Part shown: positions 18,980-27,075 of the stretch, piece by piece
Layout: each line of letters opens with the position of its first letter
Numbering within the stretch: position 1 is the stretch's first letter
Origin: an uncultured Desulfobacter sp.
GTDB taxonomy: Bacteria > Desulfobacterota > Desulfobacteria > Desulfobacterales > Desulfobacteraceae
DNA: 64,000 nucleotides
NCBI RefSeq assembly: GCF_963664415.1
Contig: NZ_OY761442.1
Coordinates: 186,001-250,000 of the forward strand
Reading direction: 5' to 3'
Position numbers and translations under genes: made by a program
Notes under the pieces: generated by a model
Told to the model about the DNA's origin: nothing
Database searches by the model: none
The model's input: the letters and a program-made list of their open reading frames with translations, nothing else

Positions 18980-19444
18980 ATGAAATACCGATACATAAAT
19001 TCAAAGGTCGGCCCTTTGATGCTGGCCGGCCACACAACGCTTGAGCTTATCTGTTTCTCGGTCAATAACAAAAAAAAGGCCCCTGAAATCGGCTGGATAG
19101 AGGACAATACCATCTTTCCCGATGCAGTATCCCAACTGACCGCTTACTTTGAGGGCCGGTTAAAACAATTTGATCTTGATTTGGTGCTGAACGGAACAGA
19201 TTTCCAAAAAACGGTCTGGCAGACGTTATTGACTATCCCTTACGGGACCACGGTAACCTACGGTGATATAGCTGAACGAATTCACAACCCTAAAGCATTC
19301 AGAGCCGTGGGGTTGGCGAACAGATGCAATCCTATCCCAATTATCATTCCCTGCCACCGTGTGATCGGCAAAAACGGTCAATTAACTGGATTTGCCGGCG
19401 GACTTGACATTAAACGATTTCTTCTGGATTTAGAAAGATCCTGA
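18980..19444 (+). CDS. ogt: Methylated-DNA-protein cysteine methyltransferase
   Basis: A 154-residue suicide repair protein that takes the alkyl group from O6-alkylguanine. The acceptor Cys125 lies in IIPCHRVIGKNGQLTGFAGG. The DNA-binding helix region has TIPYGTTVTYGDIAERI and the Arg-finger type RAVGLANRCNPIPI. The N-terminal domain is short, as in Ogt rather than Ada. It follows oleC by 18 bases and may be the last gene of that transcript. Function is standard and confident. Confidence 0.92.
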   Translation: MKYRYINSKVGPLMLAGHTTLELICFSVNNKKKAPEIGWIEDNTIFPDAVSQLTAYFEGRLKQFDLDLVLNGTDFQKTVWQTLLTIPYGTTVTYGDIAERIHNPKAFRAVGLANRCNPIPIIIPCHRVIGKNGQLTGFAGGLDIKRFLLDLERS

Positions 19445-19663
19445 AACTGGTGTCGGTAAAGTTTACCCTGTTGCTTTCTGTTTAAACAAAATAAAAGCGC
19501 TGCATATCCTGTTGTTTTCGTATCCAGAGTGAAATCTCATTCGATCATTGTAGATTAACACGATAGTCAAGTATGCTCTTCTCACTGGACAATGTTTGTG
19601 AAAATTCAACGCATTATAATATCGTACATGACATACCTGACTTCGCGTGTCTCTCACCCCATA

Positions 19664-19701
19664 AAAAAAACCATTTAATGTATGGATAGTTCTTGACGAT
19701 A
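19664..19701 (+). repeat. CCATTTAATG repeat, copy 1
   Basis: About 38 bases that match 20862-20899: A-run, then CCATTTAATG, T or A, ATGGAT, two variable bases, TT, variable, TTG, variable, CGA. The core CCAT...ATGG is an imperfect inverted repeat. Similarity runs into the TTGACG hexamer. It lies about 165 bases upstream of the UDP-xylose synthase start. Looks like a shared operator or promoter; binding protein unknown. Confidence 0.5.
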
Positions 19702-19721
19702 GTGTAATGCGATGGTATGAG
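19693..19721 (+). promoter_or_regulatory. Candidate sigma70-type promoter for the UDP-xylose synthase
   Basis: TTGACG at 19693-19698 and TATGAG at 19716-19721 with a 17-base spacer. The -35 matches five of six consensus bases and the -10 four of six. It overlaps the end of the repeated CCATTTAATG element. It would leave a leader of roughly 140 bases. Not tested. Confidence 0.35.
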
Positions 19722-19866
19722 TTATTTTAACTTAACAAACATTTTAGCTGATTTCGCATAGTAAGATTCAAGATGTCGGAGGAAACAATAAGGCGGAACA
19801 ATACCCAAAGAAACGATCTTCATTGTTAATCGTCCATAAAATGCGAAACAAAAGGATGGCGACCAA

Positions 19867-20814
19867 ATGAAACATATACGAAAACGCGTTTTGGTTACCG
19901 GCGGTGCCGGGTTTCTAGGGTCCCACTTGTGCGAAAGACTTGTTGAACATGGCGACGATGTTTTATGCTTAGACAACTATTTCACCGGTCAGAAAAAAAA
20001 TGTTGAACATCTTTTAGGCAAACCCAATTTCGAGCTCTTAAGGCATGACATTACGTTTCCCCTGTATGTTGAAATTGATGAAATTTATAATCTCGCGTGC
20101 CCTGCATCGCCGATTCATTACCAGCATGATCCGGTACAAACGACTAAGACAAGTGTTCACGGCGCCATAAACATGCTTGGTTTGGCGAAAAGAACCAAGG
20201 CCAAAATTTTTCAGGCCTCTACCAGTGAGGTGTACGGTGATCCCCGGGTTCACCCACAAACAGAAGATTATTGGGGACATGTCAATCCAATCGGGATTCG
20301 CTCCTGCTATGACGAAGGGAAGCGATGTGCCGAGACTCTTTTTTTTGATTATCATCGCCAACATCATCTGAATATCAAAGTAGCACGTATTTTCAATACT
20401 TATGGTCCTAGGATGCATCCTAACGATGGGCGTGTGGTGTCTAATTTTATTGTTCAGGCTCTCAAAGGCGAACCTATAACCATTTATGGGGATGGCAGTC
20501 AGACAAGATCATTTTGTTATGTGGACGATATGGTCGATGCATTTATTGCTTTTATGGCAACAAAAGATAACATTACCGGTCCTTTTAACTTAGGAAACCC
20601 TGTGGAGTTCAGCATTCTTGAATTAGCAGAAACAATTATCAAACTTATAGAAACCCCATCAAAAATTGTATTTAAACCATTGCCGTTAGACGACCCGGCC
20701 CAGCGTAAACCGGATATTTCTATGGCCCAAAAAAATTTGGGATGGGAACCCAAGATTAATCTTGAAGACGGTCTGTATAACACTATAAAATTTTTTAAAG
20801 AAATCGAAATTTAA
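19867..20814 (+). CDS. uxs: UDP-glucuronate decarboxylase (UDP-xylose synthase)
   Basis: A 315-residue short-chain dehydrogenase/reductase that converts UDP-glucuronic acid to UDP-xylose through a 4-keto intermediate. NAD site VTGGAGFLGSHLCERLV at the N-terminus, then LDNYFTGQKKNVEHL, CPASPIHYQHDPVQTTKTS, the catalytic Ser/Thr in STSEVYGDP, and YDEGKRCAETLFFDY with the catalytic Tyr and Lys. NTYGPRMHPNDGRVVSNF and YGDGSQTRSFCYVDD are strongly typical of UXS. ATG 19867 follows a GGATGGCGACCAA leader with weak Shine-Dalgarno. First gene of the glycan locus, separated from the rest by its own flanking repeats. Assignment to UXS rather than UDP-glucose dehydratase is firm. Confidence 0.9.
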   Translation: MKHIRKRVLVTGGAGFLGSHLCERLVEHGDDVLCLDNYFTGQKKNVEHLLGKPNFELLRHDITFPLYVEIDEIYNLACPASPIHYQHDPVQTTKTSVHGAINMLGLAKRTKAKIFQASTSEVYGDPRVHPQTEDYWGHVNPIGIRSCYDEGKRCAETLFFDYHRQHHLNIKVARIFNTYGPRMHPNDGRVVSNFIVQALKGEPITIYGDGSQTRSFCYVDDMVDAFIAFMATKDNITGPFNLGNPVEFSILELAETIIKLIETPSKIVFKPLPLDDPAQRKPDISMAQKNLGWEPKINLEDGLYNTIKFFKEIEI

Positions 20815-20827
20815 TTTTACCTCTTAG

Positions 20828-20860
20828 TTTTTTAAGGTTTTATGTTTTTTAAGGTTTTAT
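20828..20860. repeat. Tandem 16-base T-rich direct repeat
   Basis: TTTTTTAAGGTTTTAT occurs twice, at 20828-20843 and 20845-20860, separated by one G. The second copy runs into ATAAAAAACC, so GGTTTT and AAAACC can pair and make an AT-rich hairpin just after the UDP-xylose synthase stop. It may serve as a weak terminator, but the stem is not GC-rich. Confidence 0.5.
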
Positions 20861-20861
20861 A

Positions 20862-20899
20862 AAAAACCATTTAATGAATGGATGCTTTTTGCCGACAAT
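20862..20899 (+). repeat. CCATTTAATG repeat, copy 2
   Basis: Second copy of the element at 19664-19701, about 1.2 kb downstream, placed about 150 bases upstream of the winged-helix regulator gene. The aligned TTG here reads TTGCCG; no well-spaced -10 follows, so if it is a promoter it is weak or activator-dependent. Confidence 0.5.
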
Positions 20900-20944
20900 A
20901 TTTTTAATATAAAAAGCAGCCTGAACCCCTAAAATCGATTTTTT

Positions 20945-20997
20945 GGCCTTTATTGAATATGGAAAATACGTATTCCGGCCTTTATAGAATCTATAAT
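20945..20997 (+). promoter_or_regulatory. Candidate operator array and -10 box ahead of the regulator gene
   Basis: Two direct repeats GGCCTTTAT(T/A)GAAT at 20945-20958 and 20977-20990 start 32 bases apart, about three helical turns. Between them is the perfect palindrome AATACGTATT (20965-20974). A TATAAT hexamer follows at 20992-20997, with no good -35. The layout suits a dimeric regulator, perhaps the winged-helix protein encoded 50 bases downstream, acting on its own gene. Confidence 0.4.
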
Positions 20998-21046
20998 TTG
21001 GTTATATCAGCATAGACATGTAACCGAAAGAGCGGAGCCATATCTT

Positions 21047-21709
21047 TTGATTATCCCTTACAACACCACCTATTTTTCGCCAAGCAAGGTATATCGAAGG
21101 CTTTCTATATTAATGCTCATCAAAGACATGCCCCATTCCAGCCAGCACCTTATCGCACAAAAAAGCCATTTAAGCAGTTCAATGGTAAACATATACATAA
21201 AAGAATTGAAGCAGGCAGGCCTGATTACTGTATCCGGAAAGACAAATCGCACAACGGAATATCATCTTACACAAAAAGGACAAAAAAAATTATTCCAGGA
21301 TTTTATCTCCTTTTCATCCGAGGCCGTTCAAATTTATGCATCTGTAAAAAGGGAGATCATCCGGTTGCTTAAACGGTATGAAACCAATGGAATTCGCACT
21401 GTGGTCCTCTACGGGGCATCGGACACTGCGGAAGTTGTCGTGTCCGCCATTCCTCATACGAGGCTTGTTGTTATCGGTATTGTCGATGGAGATCCGTCCA
21501 AGCAAGGTCACATTTTTAATGGTACTTTGATTCAGGCACCTGAAGCCATTTCTCAGATTGATCCGGATGCGGTATTGATCACCTCTTTTGCCCGCCAGGA
21601 TGAGATTTATAATAATATTGAGTCCATTCTTGGTGAAGATATAGAAGTCTTAACACTAACAGACCTGCAACAGCTTCAGCAAACAACTCTTTCGGAAGTC
21701 GTACGCTAA
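21047..21709 (+). CDS. Winged-helix regulator with a C-terminal nucleotide-binding-like domain
   Basis: A 220-residue protein starting at TTG 21047, with GAGCGGAG at 21029-21036 as ribosome binding site. Residues about 15-85 form a MarR-like winged helix: HLIAQKSHLSSSMVNIYIKE as recognition region and TVSGKTNRTTEYHLTQKG as the wing. Residues about 115-205 form a Rossmann-like domain (VVLYGASDTAEVVVSAIPHT, then VVIGIVDGDPSKQG, then PDAVLITSFARQDEIYNNIE) of the kind found in sugar-modifying enzymes such as PglD N-termini. It may sense a nucleotide sugar and control the glycan locus. Genes of this kind are common at the start of such loci. Ligand and target sites are not known. Confidence 0.78.
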   Translation: MIIPYNTTYFSPSKVYRRLSILMLIKDMPHSSQHLIAQKSHLSSSMVNIYIKELKQAGLITVSGKTNRTTEYHLTQKGQKKLFQDFISFSSEAVQIYASVKREIIRLLKRYETNGIRTVVLYGASDTAEVVVSAIPHTRLVVIGIVDGDPSKQGHIFNGTLIQAPEAISQIDPDAVLITSFARQDEIYNNIESILGEDIEVLTLTDLQQLQQTTLSEVVR

Positions 21710-21747
21710 AAAAAGTCACCAAATCATGAAAAACTTACGATAAAACC

Positions 21748-23619
21748 ATGATAATCGGAAAACGAAAAATTGGTCAGGATCATCCGACATACATTATTGC
21801 AGAAGCCGGCATTAATCATAATGGGAGCCTTAAATTAGCAAAAGAATTGGTTGATGCAGCAGTTGAAGCCGGTGCACATGCCGTTAAATTTCAAAAAAGA
21901 GATCTTATAAGCCTTTATCCGGAAGATATGCTCAATCACCCTGAAAAGTATGAACAGAGCTTTCAGTATATCATTCCTCTCCTTAAAAGATTCGAACTAT
22001 CAAGCGACGATTATGTCGAACTTAGAAGATATGCCGAGGATAAGCCCATTGACTTCATTTGTACGCCATTTGATATAGTCAGCGCCAAGATGATCTATAA
22101 TGCCGGTATTACCGCATTTAAAGTTGCCTCGGCAGATCTGACAAATTATCCACTTTTGGAATATATTGCATCCAAAGATCTTCCTATTATTATTTCCACG
22201 GGAATGGCTTACAGGCATGAAATTCAGCAAACCGTTCGTTTTTTGAATGAACGGACCGCAGATTATGCCATTCTTCATTGTCGGAGTGCGTACCCGGTTT
22301 GGCCACGGGATGTGAACCTAAAAATGATTAACTGGCTAAAGCAATTTGATAAGCCTGTGGGATATTCCGGGCATGATATCGGCATTGTTATTCCACTTGT
22401 TGCAGCTTCCATGGGGGCATGTATTATTGAAAAGCACCTGACCCTTGATCCAGCCATGGAAGGTACCGACCATAAAGTCAGTCTTGACCCCTACGCGTTT
22501 AAACGACTGGTCAGAGATATTGAAATTGCTGATCAGGCCATGGGAAGCCGAAAGCGATTTCTTCTTCGCGGTGAAGTTCTCAATCGTGAAGTTTTTGCCA
22601 AGAGTCTTGCTGCGGCAGAAGATATTGCTCCAAACACTGTTATCACTGAAGCCCACATCAAAGTAATGGGGCCGGGTAAAGGCCTGCATACATCGAGAAA
22701 GAACGACTTAATCGGTAAGTCTATTCATCGCCACATCCCCCAAAACACCTTTTTTTTTGACGAGGATTTGGAAACAAATGGGAATGGCGGATTTCCCCAC
22801 CCTTCGACCTATTCTTTTCAGAGTAAATGGGGGTTGATTGCACGGTTTAACGATTTTTATGATATCATCTCTTTTGATCCTGAAGTTATCGAAATCCATC
22901 TTGCAGAAAAAGATTTTGCCACCGCCTTTATTCCCGAACGTTGCCACAGGCAAGAATTAATTATTCATGCCCCGGAGTTTATTGATGGTGAGATCATAAA
23001 TTTGTGCCATTCAGATCATACCCTACGATCCAAGTCCGTAGATCTTGTTCAAAGAACCATTGCTTTGGCCAATGAAATGAGTCCTTGTTTCCAGGGCACG
23101 CCTAAAATAGTGGTCCATCCGGATGCTGTCAGTCTAAAAGAGAAACTGGCCAAGGCACCGTTGCGAAAAGCGTTGATGCAATCTTTATTTGAAATAGATA
23201 CCACAGGGGTTGAATTGCTTTTGGAAAACCTTCCTCCTTACCCATGGCTTTTTGGTGGAGAATGGAAGGGTAATTTTTTTATGGATGCAGATGAAATCGT
23301 GTCCGTATGCAATGAAGCTAGTCTTAATATAGTGTTTGATCTTTCCCACGCAGCCCTCTACTGCAACGCAAAAGGAATCGATCTAAAAGACTATATACAA
23401 AAAGTCTATCCGTTGATTCGACACCTTCACTTAGCCGATGCCTATGGTGTAGACGGCGAAGGCGTTCAATTCGGTGAAGGAGACATTGACCTCAATCGGA
23501 TCATGCCGCTTTTTTCAGATTACACAGAATCATGGGTTCCTGAAATCTGGCGGGGACATCTGAACAACGGGCGGGCATTTTTTAAAGCGATCTCCTTAGT
23601 TTCAAAATATATGAGGTAA
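21748..23619 (+). CDS. NeuB-type nonulosonate synthase fused to a xylose-isomerase-like TIM barrel
   Basis: A 623-residue two-part protein. Residues 1-345 are a NeuB-family synthase (phosphoenolpyruvate plus a hexosamine to a nine-carbon acid): IIAEAGINHNGSLKLAKELV, AVKFQKRDLISLY, CTPFDIVSAKMIYNAGI, KVASADLTNYPLLEY, ISTGMAY, YSGHDIGIVIP, IIEKHLTLDP, and a C-terminal SAF antifreeze-like domain with AAEDIAPNTVITE. Residues about 360-623 are a second TIM barrel with LLENLPPYP, FDLSHAALYCN and RHLHLADAYGVDGEGVQFG, resembling sugar isomerase/AP endonuclease 2 proteins. The barrel may epimerise or isomerise a substrate for the synthase. The exact sugar is unknown. Confidence 0.85.
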   Translation: MIIGKRKIGQDHPTYIIAEAGINHNGSLKLAKELVDAAVEAGAHAVKFQKRDLISLYPEDMLNHPEKYEQSFQYIIPLLKRFELSSDDYVELRRYAEDKPIDFICTPFDIVSAKMIYNAGITAFKVASADLTNYPLLEYIASKDLPIIISTGMAYRHEIQQTVRFLNERTADYAILHCRSAYPVWPRDVNLKMINWLKQFDKPVGYSGHDIGIVIPLVAASMGACIIEKHLTLDPAMEGTDHKVSLDPYAFKRLVRDIEIADQAMGSRKRFLLRGEVLNREVFAKSLAAAEDIAPNTVITEAHIKVMGPGKGLHTSRKNDLIGKSIHRHIPQNTFFFDEDLETNGNGGFPHPSTYSFQSKWGLIARFNDFYDIISFDPEVIEIHLAEKDFATAFIPERCHRQELIIHAPEFIDGEIINLCHSDHTLRSKSVDLVQRTIALANEMSPCFQGTPKIVVHPDAVSLKEKLAKAPLRKALMQSLFEIDTTGVELLLENLPPYPWLFGGEWKGNFFMDADEIVSVCNEASLNIVFDLSHAALYCNAKGIDLKDYIQKVYPLIRHLHLADAYGVDGEGVQFGEGDIDLNRIMPLFSDYTESWVPEIWRGHLNNGRAFFKAISLVSKYMR

Positions 23620-23630
23620 CCCCCCCCCCC
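23620..23630 (+). repeat. C11 homopolymer between ribosome binding site and start codon
   Basis: Eleven consecutive C bases fill the whole gap between the NeuB-fusion stop (23617-23619) and the sialidase ATG (23631). The only Shine-Dalgarno-like sequence, GAGG (23613-23616), lies on the far side. Any slippage in the tract would change the spacing from Shine-Dalgarno to ATG. Confidence 0.85.
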
Positions 23631-24728
23631 ATGTTTGAACGATATATCATTTTTGTTCAAAAAGAGAATGCGTTCTACCATATCCCCTCTATTGTGACGG
23701 CCCCAGATGGCTCCATTCTGGCCTTTTGTGAACAACGATGGCAATCTCCATGTGACGATGTCGGCGAATGCCACATTGTGATGAAAAAAAGCAAAGATAA
23801 TGGACAAACATGGGGGGATCTGACTGAACTGCGGAGAAAAGGAGGCGCTAAATGGCACATGGGTTCCGCAGTCACGGATAGTGCGACCGGCAAGGTCCTT
23901 CTTATGTGTGGCGGAGGCTGGCTTCAAAGTGCTGACAATGGCGATACGTGGACAGACTGGCAACCTGAACTTAACATACGCCCCCCTGGTGGTTTAGGCG
24001 GAACCCATGGCAGTGCTCCAGGCATTCAGCTCAGTTTCGGCAAACACAAAGATCGCCTTGTATGGCCGGCCAGGGTGAATATTACCAACAATGGATATAA
24101 TGACCAGTCGATCAGAGATCGAAGGGAAAAATGTTACAGTACCGCCATCTTCAGTGATGACCACGGCACAACACTTTATCGGTCGAATGCATTCCACCAA
24201 GGCACAGGAGAGGCTTGCCTTGTGGAAAGAATCAACGGAGATATTTACTTTAATGCCCGGGCCTATTTTGATGACTTCAAGCGAAAAACCGCATTAAGTC
24301 GTGACGGCGGCAACTCTTTTAGCGAAACTAAAGATGCCCCGATCCTAAAGGAATTGTCCCAGGGGTGCAACGCCAGCTTGATCCGTTACCCCAAAGCCCT
24401 GCTTGAAAAAACAGGTTTGTCAGACCGTCTTGGACAAGATGTCATCCTCTTTGCCAACCCGGACAGTGACGGCCCTCACCGAGAACACGGCGTGGTCCGT
24501 CTAAGCACTGATGGCGCGGAAACCTGGCAATATTCCAACGCTGTAACTGATTTTGGAGAGTGGTTCGATTACTCAAGCATGACCGTGGCAATAGACGGCA
24601 CGATTCTTTTAATGTACAAAACAACCCTTGCCATGACCGGCCTTCCTGCATCCTCCGATGAATGCTGTTCCATGGCCCTTGCGCGTTTTAACCTGGAATG
24701 GATAATGGATCTTGAGCAGGTAACATGA
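23631..24728 (+). CDS. Sialidase-like BNR/Asp-box protein
   Basis: A 365-residue beta-propeller of the exo-alpha-sialidase superfamily. Asp-boxes (S-x-D-x-G-x-T/S-W) are visible as SKDNGQTWGDL, SADNGDTWTDW, SDDHGTTLYR, SRDGGNSFSE and STDGAETWQYS. An early TAPDGSILAFCEQRW carries the kind of arginine seen in the substrate triad, and MTVAIDGTILLMYKT lies at the end. No signal peptide, so it would act in the cytoplasm unless exported some other way. Its place right after a NeuB fusion suggests trimming or editing of nonulosonate-containing precursors. Hydrolase, trans-sialidase or intramolecular activity cannot be told apart. Confidence 0.8.
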   Translation: MFERYIIFVQKENAFYHIPSIVTAPDGSILAFCEQRWQSPCDDVGECHIVMKKSKDNGQTWGDLTELRRKGGAKWHMGSAVTDSATGKVLLMCGGGWLQSADNGDTWTDWQPELNIRPPGGLGGTHGSAPGIQLSFGKHKDRLVWPARVNITNNGYNDQSIRDRREKCYSTAIFSDDHGTTLYRSNAFHQGTGEACLVERINGDIYFNARAYFDDFKRKTALSRDGGNSFSETKDAPILKELSQGCNASLIRYPKALLEKTGLSDRLGQDVILFANPDSDGPHREHGVVRLSTDGAETWQYSNAVTDFGEWFDYSSMTVAIDGTILLMYKTTLAMTGLPASSDECCSMALARFNLEWIMDLEQVT

Positions 24729-24758
24729 CCATGTTTAACATTTCAACTCAAATCAATT

Positions 24759-25919
24759 ATGAAGATAAGTGTGCCACACAGTCTAATGGAAACCCCTAAA
24801 GATCCCATTCGTGTTGTACACTTTTCTGTAACGCCCCTTGCCGGAGCTCCGATCCGTCTGGTGCAGACACTAAATCGATTAACCAAAGTCGAAGCTAGGC
24901 TGATAGACCTGACCCGATTCGGAATTTATGATCATGATGTTGTTTTTGATGAAACCCCACAAGAAGCCCTTCGCCTTGCAAAACAGGCTGATATTCTGCA
25001 TCTTCATAACTATATAGCCCTTGATTGCCAACAATTCGCCCCTATTGATTTTAAAAAATTATTTGCTGACGACAAACGAATCATCCGCCATTTTCACTCA
25101 ACCTCGGACTGGATTGCAGAACAAATGGGCATCAGCGAGGAAGAACTTTTGGCTTGCAGTTTACCCTCGCTGGTGATTGCCCAATACCCTGAACGGTTTT
25201 TTAGAAAATCTCTGGTGATTCCCAATCTGATTCCCCATTCTCATCCATTGTATACGCCCCTTGGAGAGCAGGAACCGGAATTTGATATATTTTTCAGCCA
25301 TACCAAAACAGCAGGTGCCTTTGAAAGGCGCTGGGACACAAAGGCGGCCCCGGAGATGATCCGGATTATTGAGCAGGTGGCGACCCAGACAGGGTGCAGT
25401 TATAAAATAATCACGGGAAAACCTCTGTCTGAAGTACTCCAAGTCAAACAAAAGGCCCGCATAGTTATTGACGATCTTGCAACGGGAAGTTATCATCTTA
25501 CAGGTCTTGAGGGATTGACCCAGGGAAAACCTGTATTAAGCTTTCTTGATGAACGCTGCCTGCACCTTCTTCGACATTTTTCAGGCTTAGACCATTGTCC
25601 ATTTATCAATGTCCGGTTAGAGGACGCCCGACAGGTACTTATTTATCTTCTTGATCATCCTGATGTATGCAGAAAAATAGGAAGGGCGTCAAGGAACTGG
25701 ATTTTATCTTACTGGAACGAAGAAAAACTGATTCAATTCTACGTTCAAGCCTATGAAAAGCTCCTGGAAGACCCGGACGCCATCAAACGTCAGGAAAAGT
25801 TCAACATAGCAGATAACGATTTTTTTAACTGGGTTTTACCGGACCTAATATTTAAAGCCAGAAAACACCATTATCAAAGGCAAGATTTTCGGGATGATGA
25901 AAGAATACCACTGGATTAA
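24759..25919 (+). CDS. GT-B glycosyltransferase-like protein
   Basis: A 386-residue soluble protein with two Rossmann-like halves. The N-terminal half has RVVHFSVTPLAGAPIRLVQ (a glycine-rich loop like those of GT4 enzymes) and ADILHLHNYIAL. The C-terminal half has RIVIDDLATGSYHLTGLEGL and GKPVLSFLDERCL, where the Glu of GLEGL takes the place of the GT4 donor-site acid. Weak ribosome binding site; ATG 24786 is an alternative start. It overlaps the next gene by 26 bases. A family name cannot be given, but the glycan context supports a transferase. Confidence 0.7.
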   Translation: MKISVPHSLMETPKDPIRVVHFSVTPLAGAPIRLVQTLNRLTKVEARLIDLTRFGIYDHDVVFDETPQEALRLAKQADILHLHNYIALDCQQFAPIDFKKLFADDKRIIRHFHSTSDWIAEQMGISEEELLACSLPSLVIAQYPERFFRKSLVIPNLIPHSHPLYTPLGEQEPEFDIFFSHTKTAGAFERRWDTKAAPEMIRIIEQVATQTGCSYKIITGKPLSEVLQVKQKARIVIDDLATGSYHLTGLEGLTQGKPVLSFLDERCLHLLRHFSGLDHCPFINVRLEDARQVLIYLLDHPDVCRKIGRASRNWILSYWNEEKLIQFYVQAYEKLLEDPDAIKRQEKFNIADNDFFNWVLPDLIFKARKHHYQRQDFRDDERIPLD

Positions 25920-26892
25920 TACAAAGGACTTGAACCTGCCATCAGGTCAAAAGATAATTCTTTTTGGTGCCGGGAAAGGAAGTGAAGATTTTTTCTCTTT
26001 CAATAAAAATACTGGTCTTAAATCTCATGTTACGGCAATTATAGACAATGACAAATCCATGTGGGGAAATACTTTGTTTAATGTACCCATTATCTGTCCT
26101 GCCGACTTGTCAAAATTTAAATGGGATAAAATTATTGTTACATCAGTTTCAGGACGGGAACCAATCGCAGCACAGCTTAACGAAATGGGCTTTTCTAATC
26201 CAGAAGATTATCTTCTCATAGGAAAATTTCCGTCAAACGGACAAAAAAATTTTTCAATATTGTGTGAATCTTTGCCAGAAAACTACTGTTTTTCAAACAA
26301 GGCGTGTTTACACATCGGTCCCGGTGGAAATTTTGATTTTGAAACAATTTTATTCCAAAGACAGGCTCATGTTACCGCCATCGATAAATATGATTTTGGC
26401 ATGGATGGAAAACCAGAGATCCTGCAAAAGATAAATTTCCTTTTCCCTGCTGACATTGAAGCAATGCCGTTAGAAGAAAATAGCTTTGACTTAGTGGCCT
26501 CTTTTGCCGTCCTGGAACATACCCGTTGCCCTGAAAAAGCATTGAGCGAAATAAATAGGGTTCTCAAACCAGGCGGAATCGCCGTGCAGACCATTGTCAC
26601 CAGAGATCATCGATCCTTCTCTTCCCTAAATGGGTACACCCCGTTTTCTTATCGAAAATACAGCGATTCAGAATGGGACTTCATAAGCGGACAAAAATTT
26701 TATCAAAACCGGCTTATGCCCTGCCAATGGCTTGATTTAGCAAGAAAAACCGGGCTAGGAATATTACGTTATGAAACGCTGAGCAAGGAAACAATTACTC
26801 CGGAAATGAAAAACGATTTCCATGTGGATTTTGATAATTTCACCATAGACAAACTTGAAGAAGTAGATTGCCTTCTGGTGGCAAGCAAATAA
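25894..26892 (+). CDS. Two-domain SAM-dependent methyltransferase
   Basis: A 332-residue protein. Residues about 15-110 form a Rossmann-like domain (IILFGAGKGSEDFFSF, then VTAIIDNDKSMWGN, then KWDKIIVTSVSGREPIAAQL) similar to the C-terminal half of the winged-helix protein at 21047. Residues about 125-332 form a class I methyltransferase; the first glycine loop is unusual (CLHIGPGGNFDFE), but IEAMPLEENSFDLVASFAVLEH and INRVLKPGGIAVQTIV are standard. It probably methylates a sugar hydroxyl or amino group. It closes a gene group; 183 AT-rich bases follow. Confidence 0.75.
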   Translation: MMKEYHWINTKDLNLPSGQKIILFGAGKGSEDFFSFNKNTGLKSHVTAIIDNDKSMWGNTLFNVPIICPADLSKFKWDKIIVTSVSGREPIAAQLNEMGFSNPEDYLLIGKFPSNGQKNFSILCESLPENYCFSNKACLHIGPGGNFDFETILFQRQAHVTAIDKYDFGMDGKPEILQKINFLFPADIEAMPLEENSFDLVASFAVLEHTRCPEKALSEINRVLKPGGIAVQTIVTRDHRSFSSLNGYTPFSYRKYSDSEWDFISGQKFYQNRLMPCQWLDLARKTGLGILRYETLSKETITPEMKNDFHVDFDNFTIDKLEEVDCLLVASK

Positions 26893-27075
26893 AGAATCAT
26901 GTAAAATAAATCTTTTTCATCATTCCAATTTTGATGGTATGTAAATTTCGGAATTTATATTTATAATTTCAAGCCGTTACGGTAATATGTGATTTATAAT
27001 TAAACTTTTAACGGTCCATAAATTTTACCTTTTTACAAAGTCAATAAACTTAAAAACAGAAAAGTATTCACACAA

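Larger units (their letters stand above)
19445..19866 (+). other. Intergenic region upstream of the UDP-xylose synthase
   Basis: 422 bases without a convincing gene; it is AT-rich. It contains a compact palindrome GGTAAA-G-TTTACC (19455-19467) just after ogt, which has too small a loop for a terminator. It also holds the first copy of the repeated CCATTTAATG element (19664-19701) and a promoter-like pair listed separately. It marks the border between the lipid genes and the glycan locus. Confidence 0.6.

Noticed and set aside
19440..19470. GGTAAA-G-TTTACC palindrome as terminator after ogt
   Set aside because: The arms are directly adjacent with a single-base centre and no T-run follows, so a hairpin terminator cannot form.
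19445..21046. JUMPstart/ops element for RfaH-type control of the glycan locus
   Set aside because: No GGCGGTAG ops core or longer JUMPstart match was found in the leader regions; a GGCGGTATG near 28999 is not at the locus start and is one base off.
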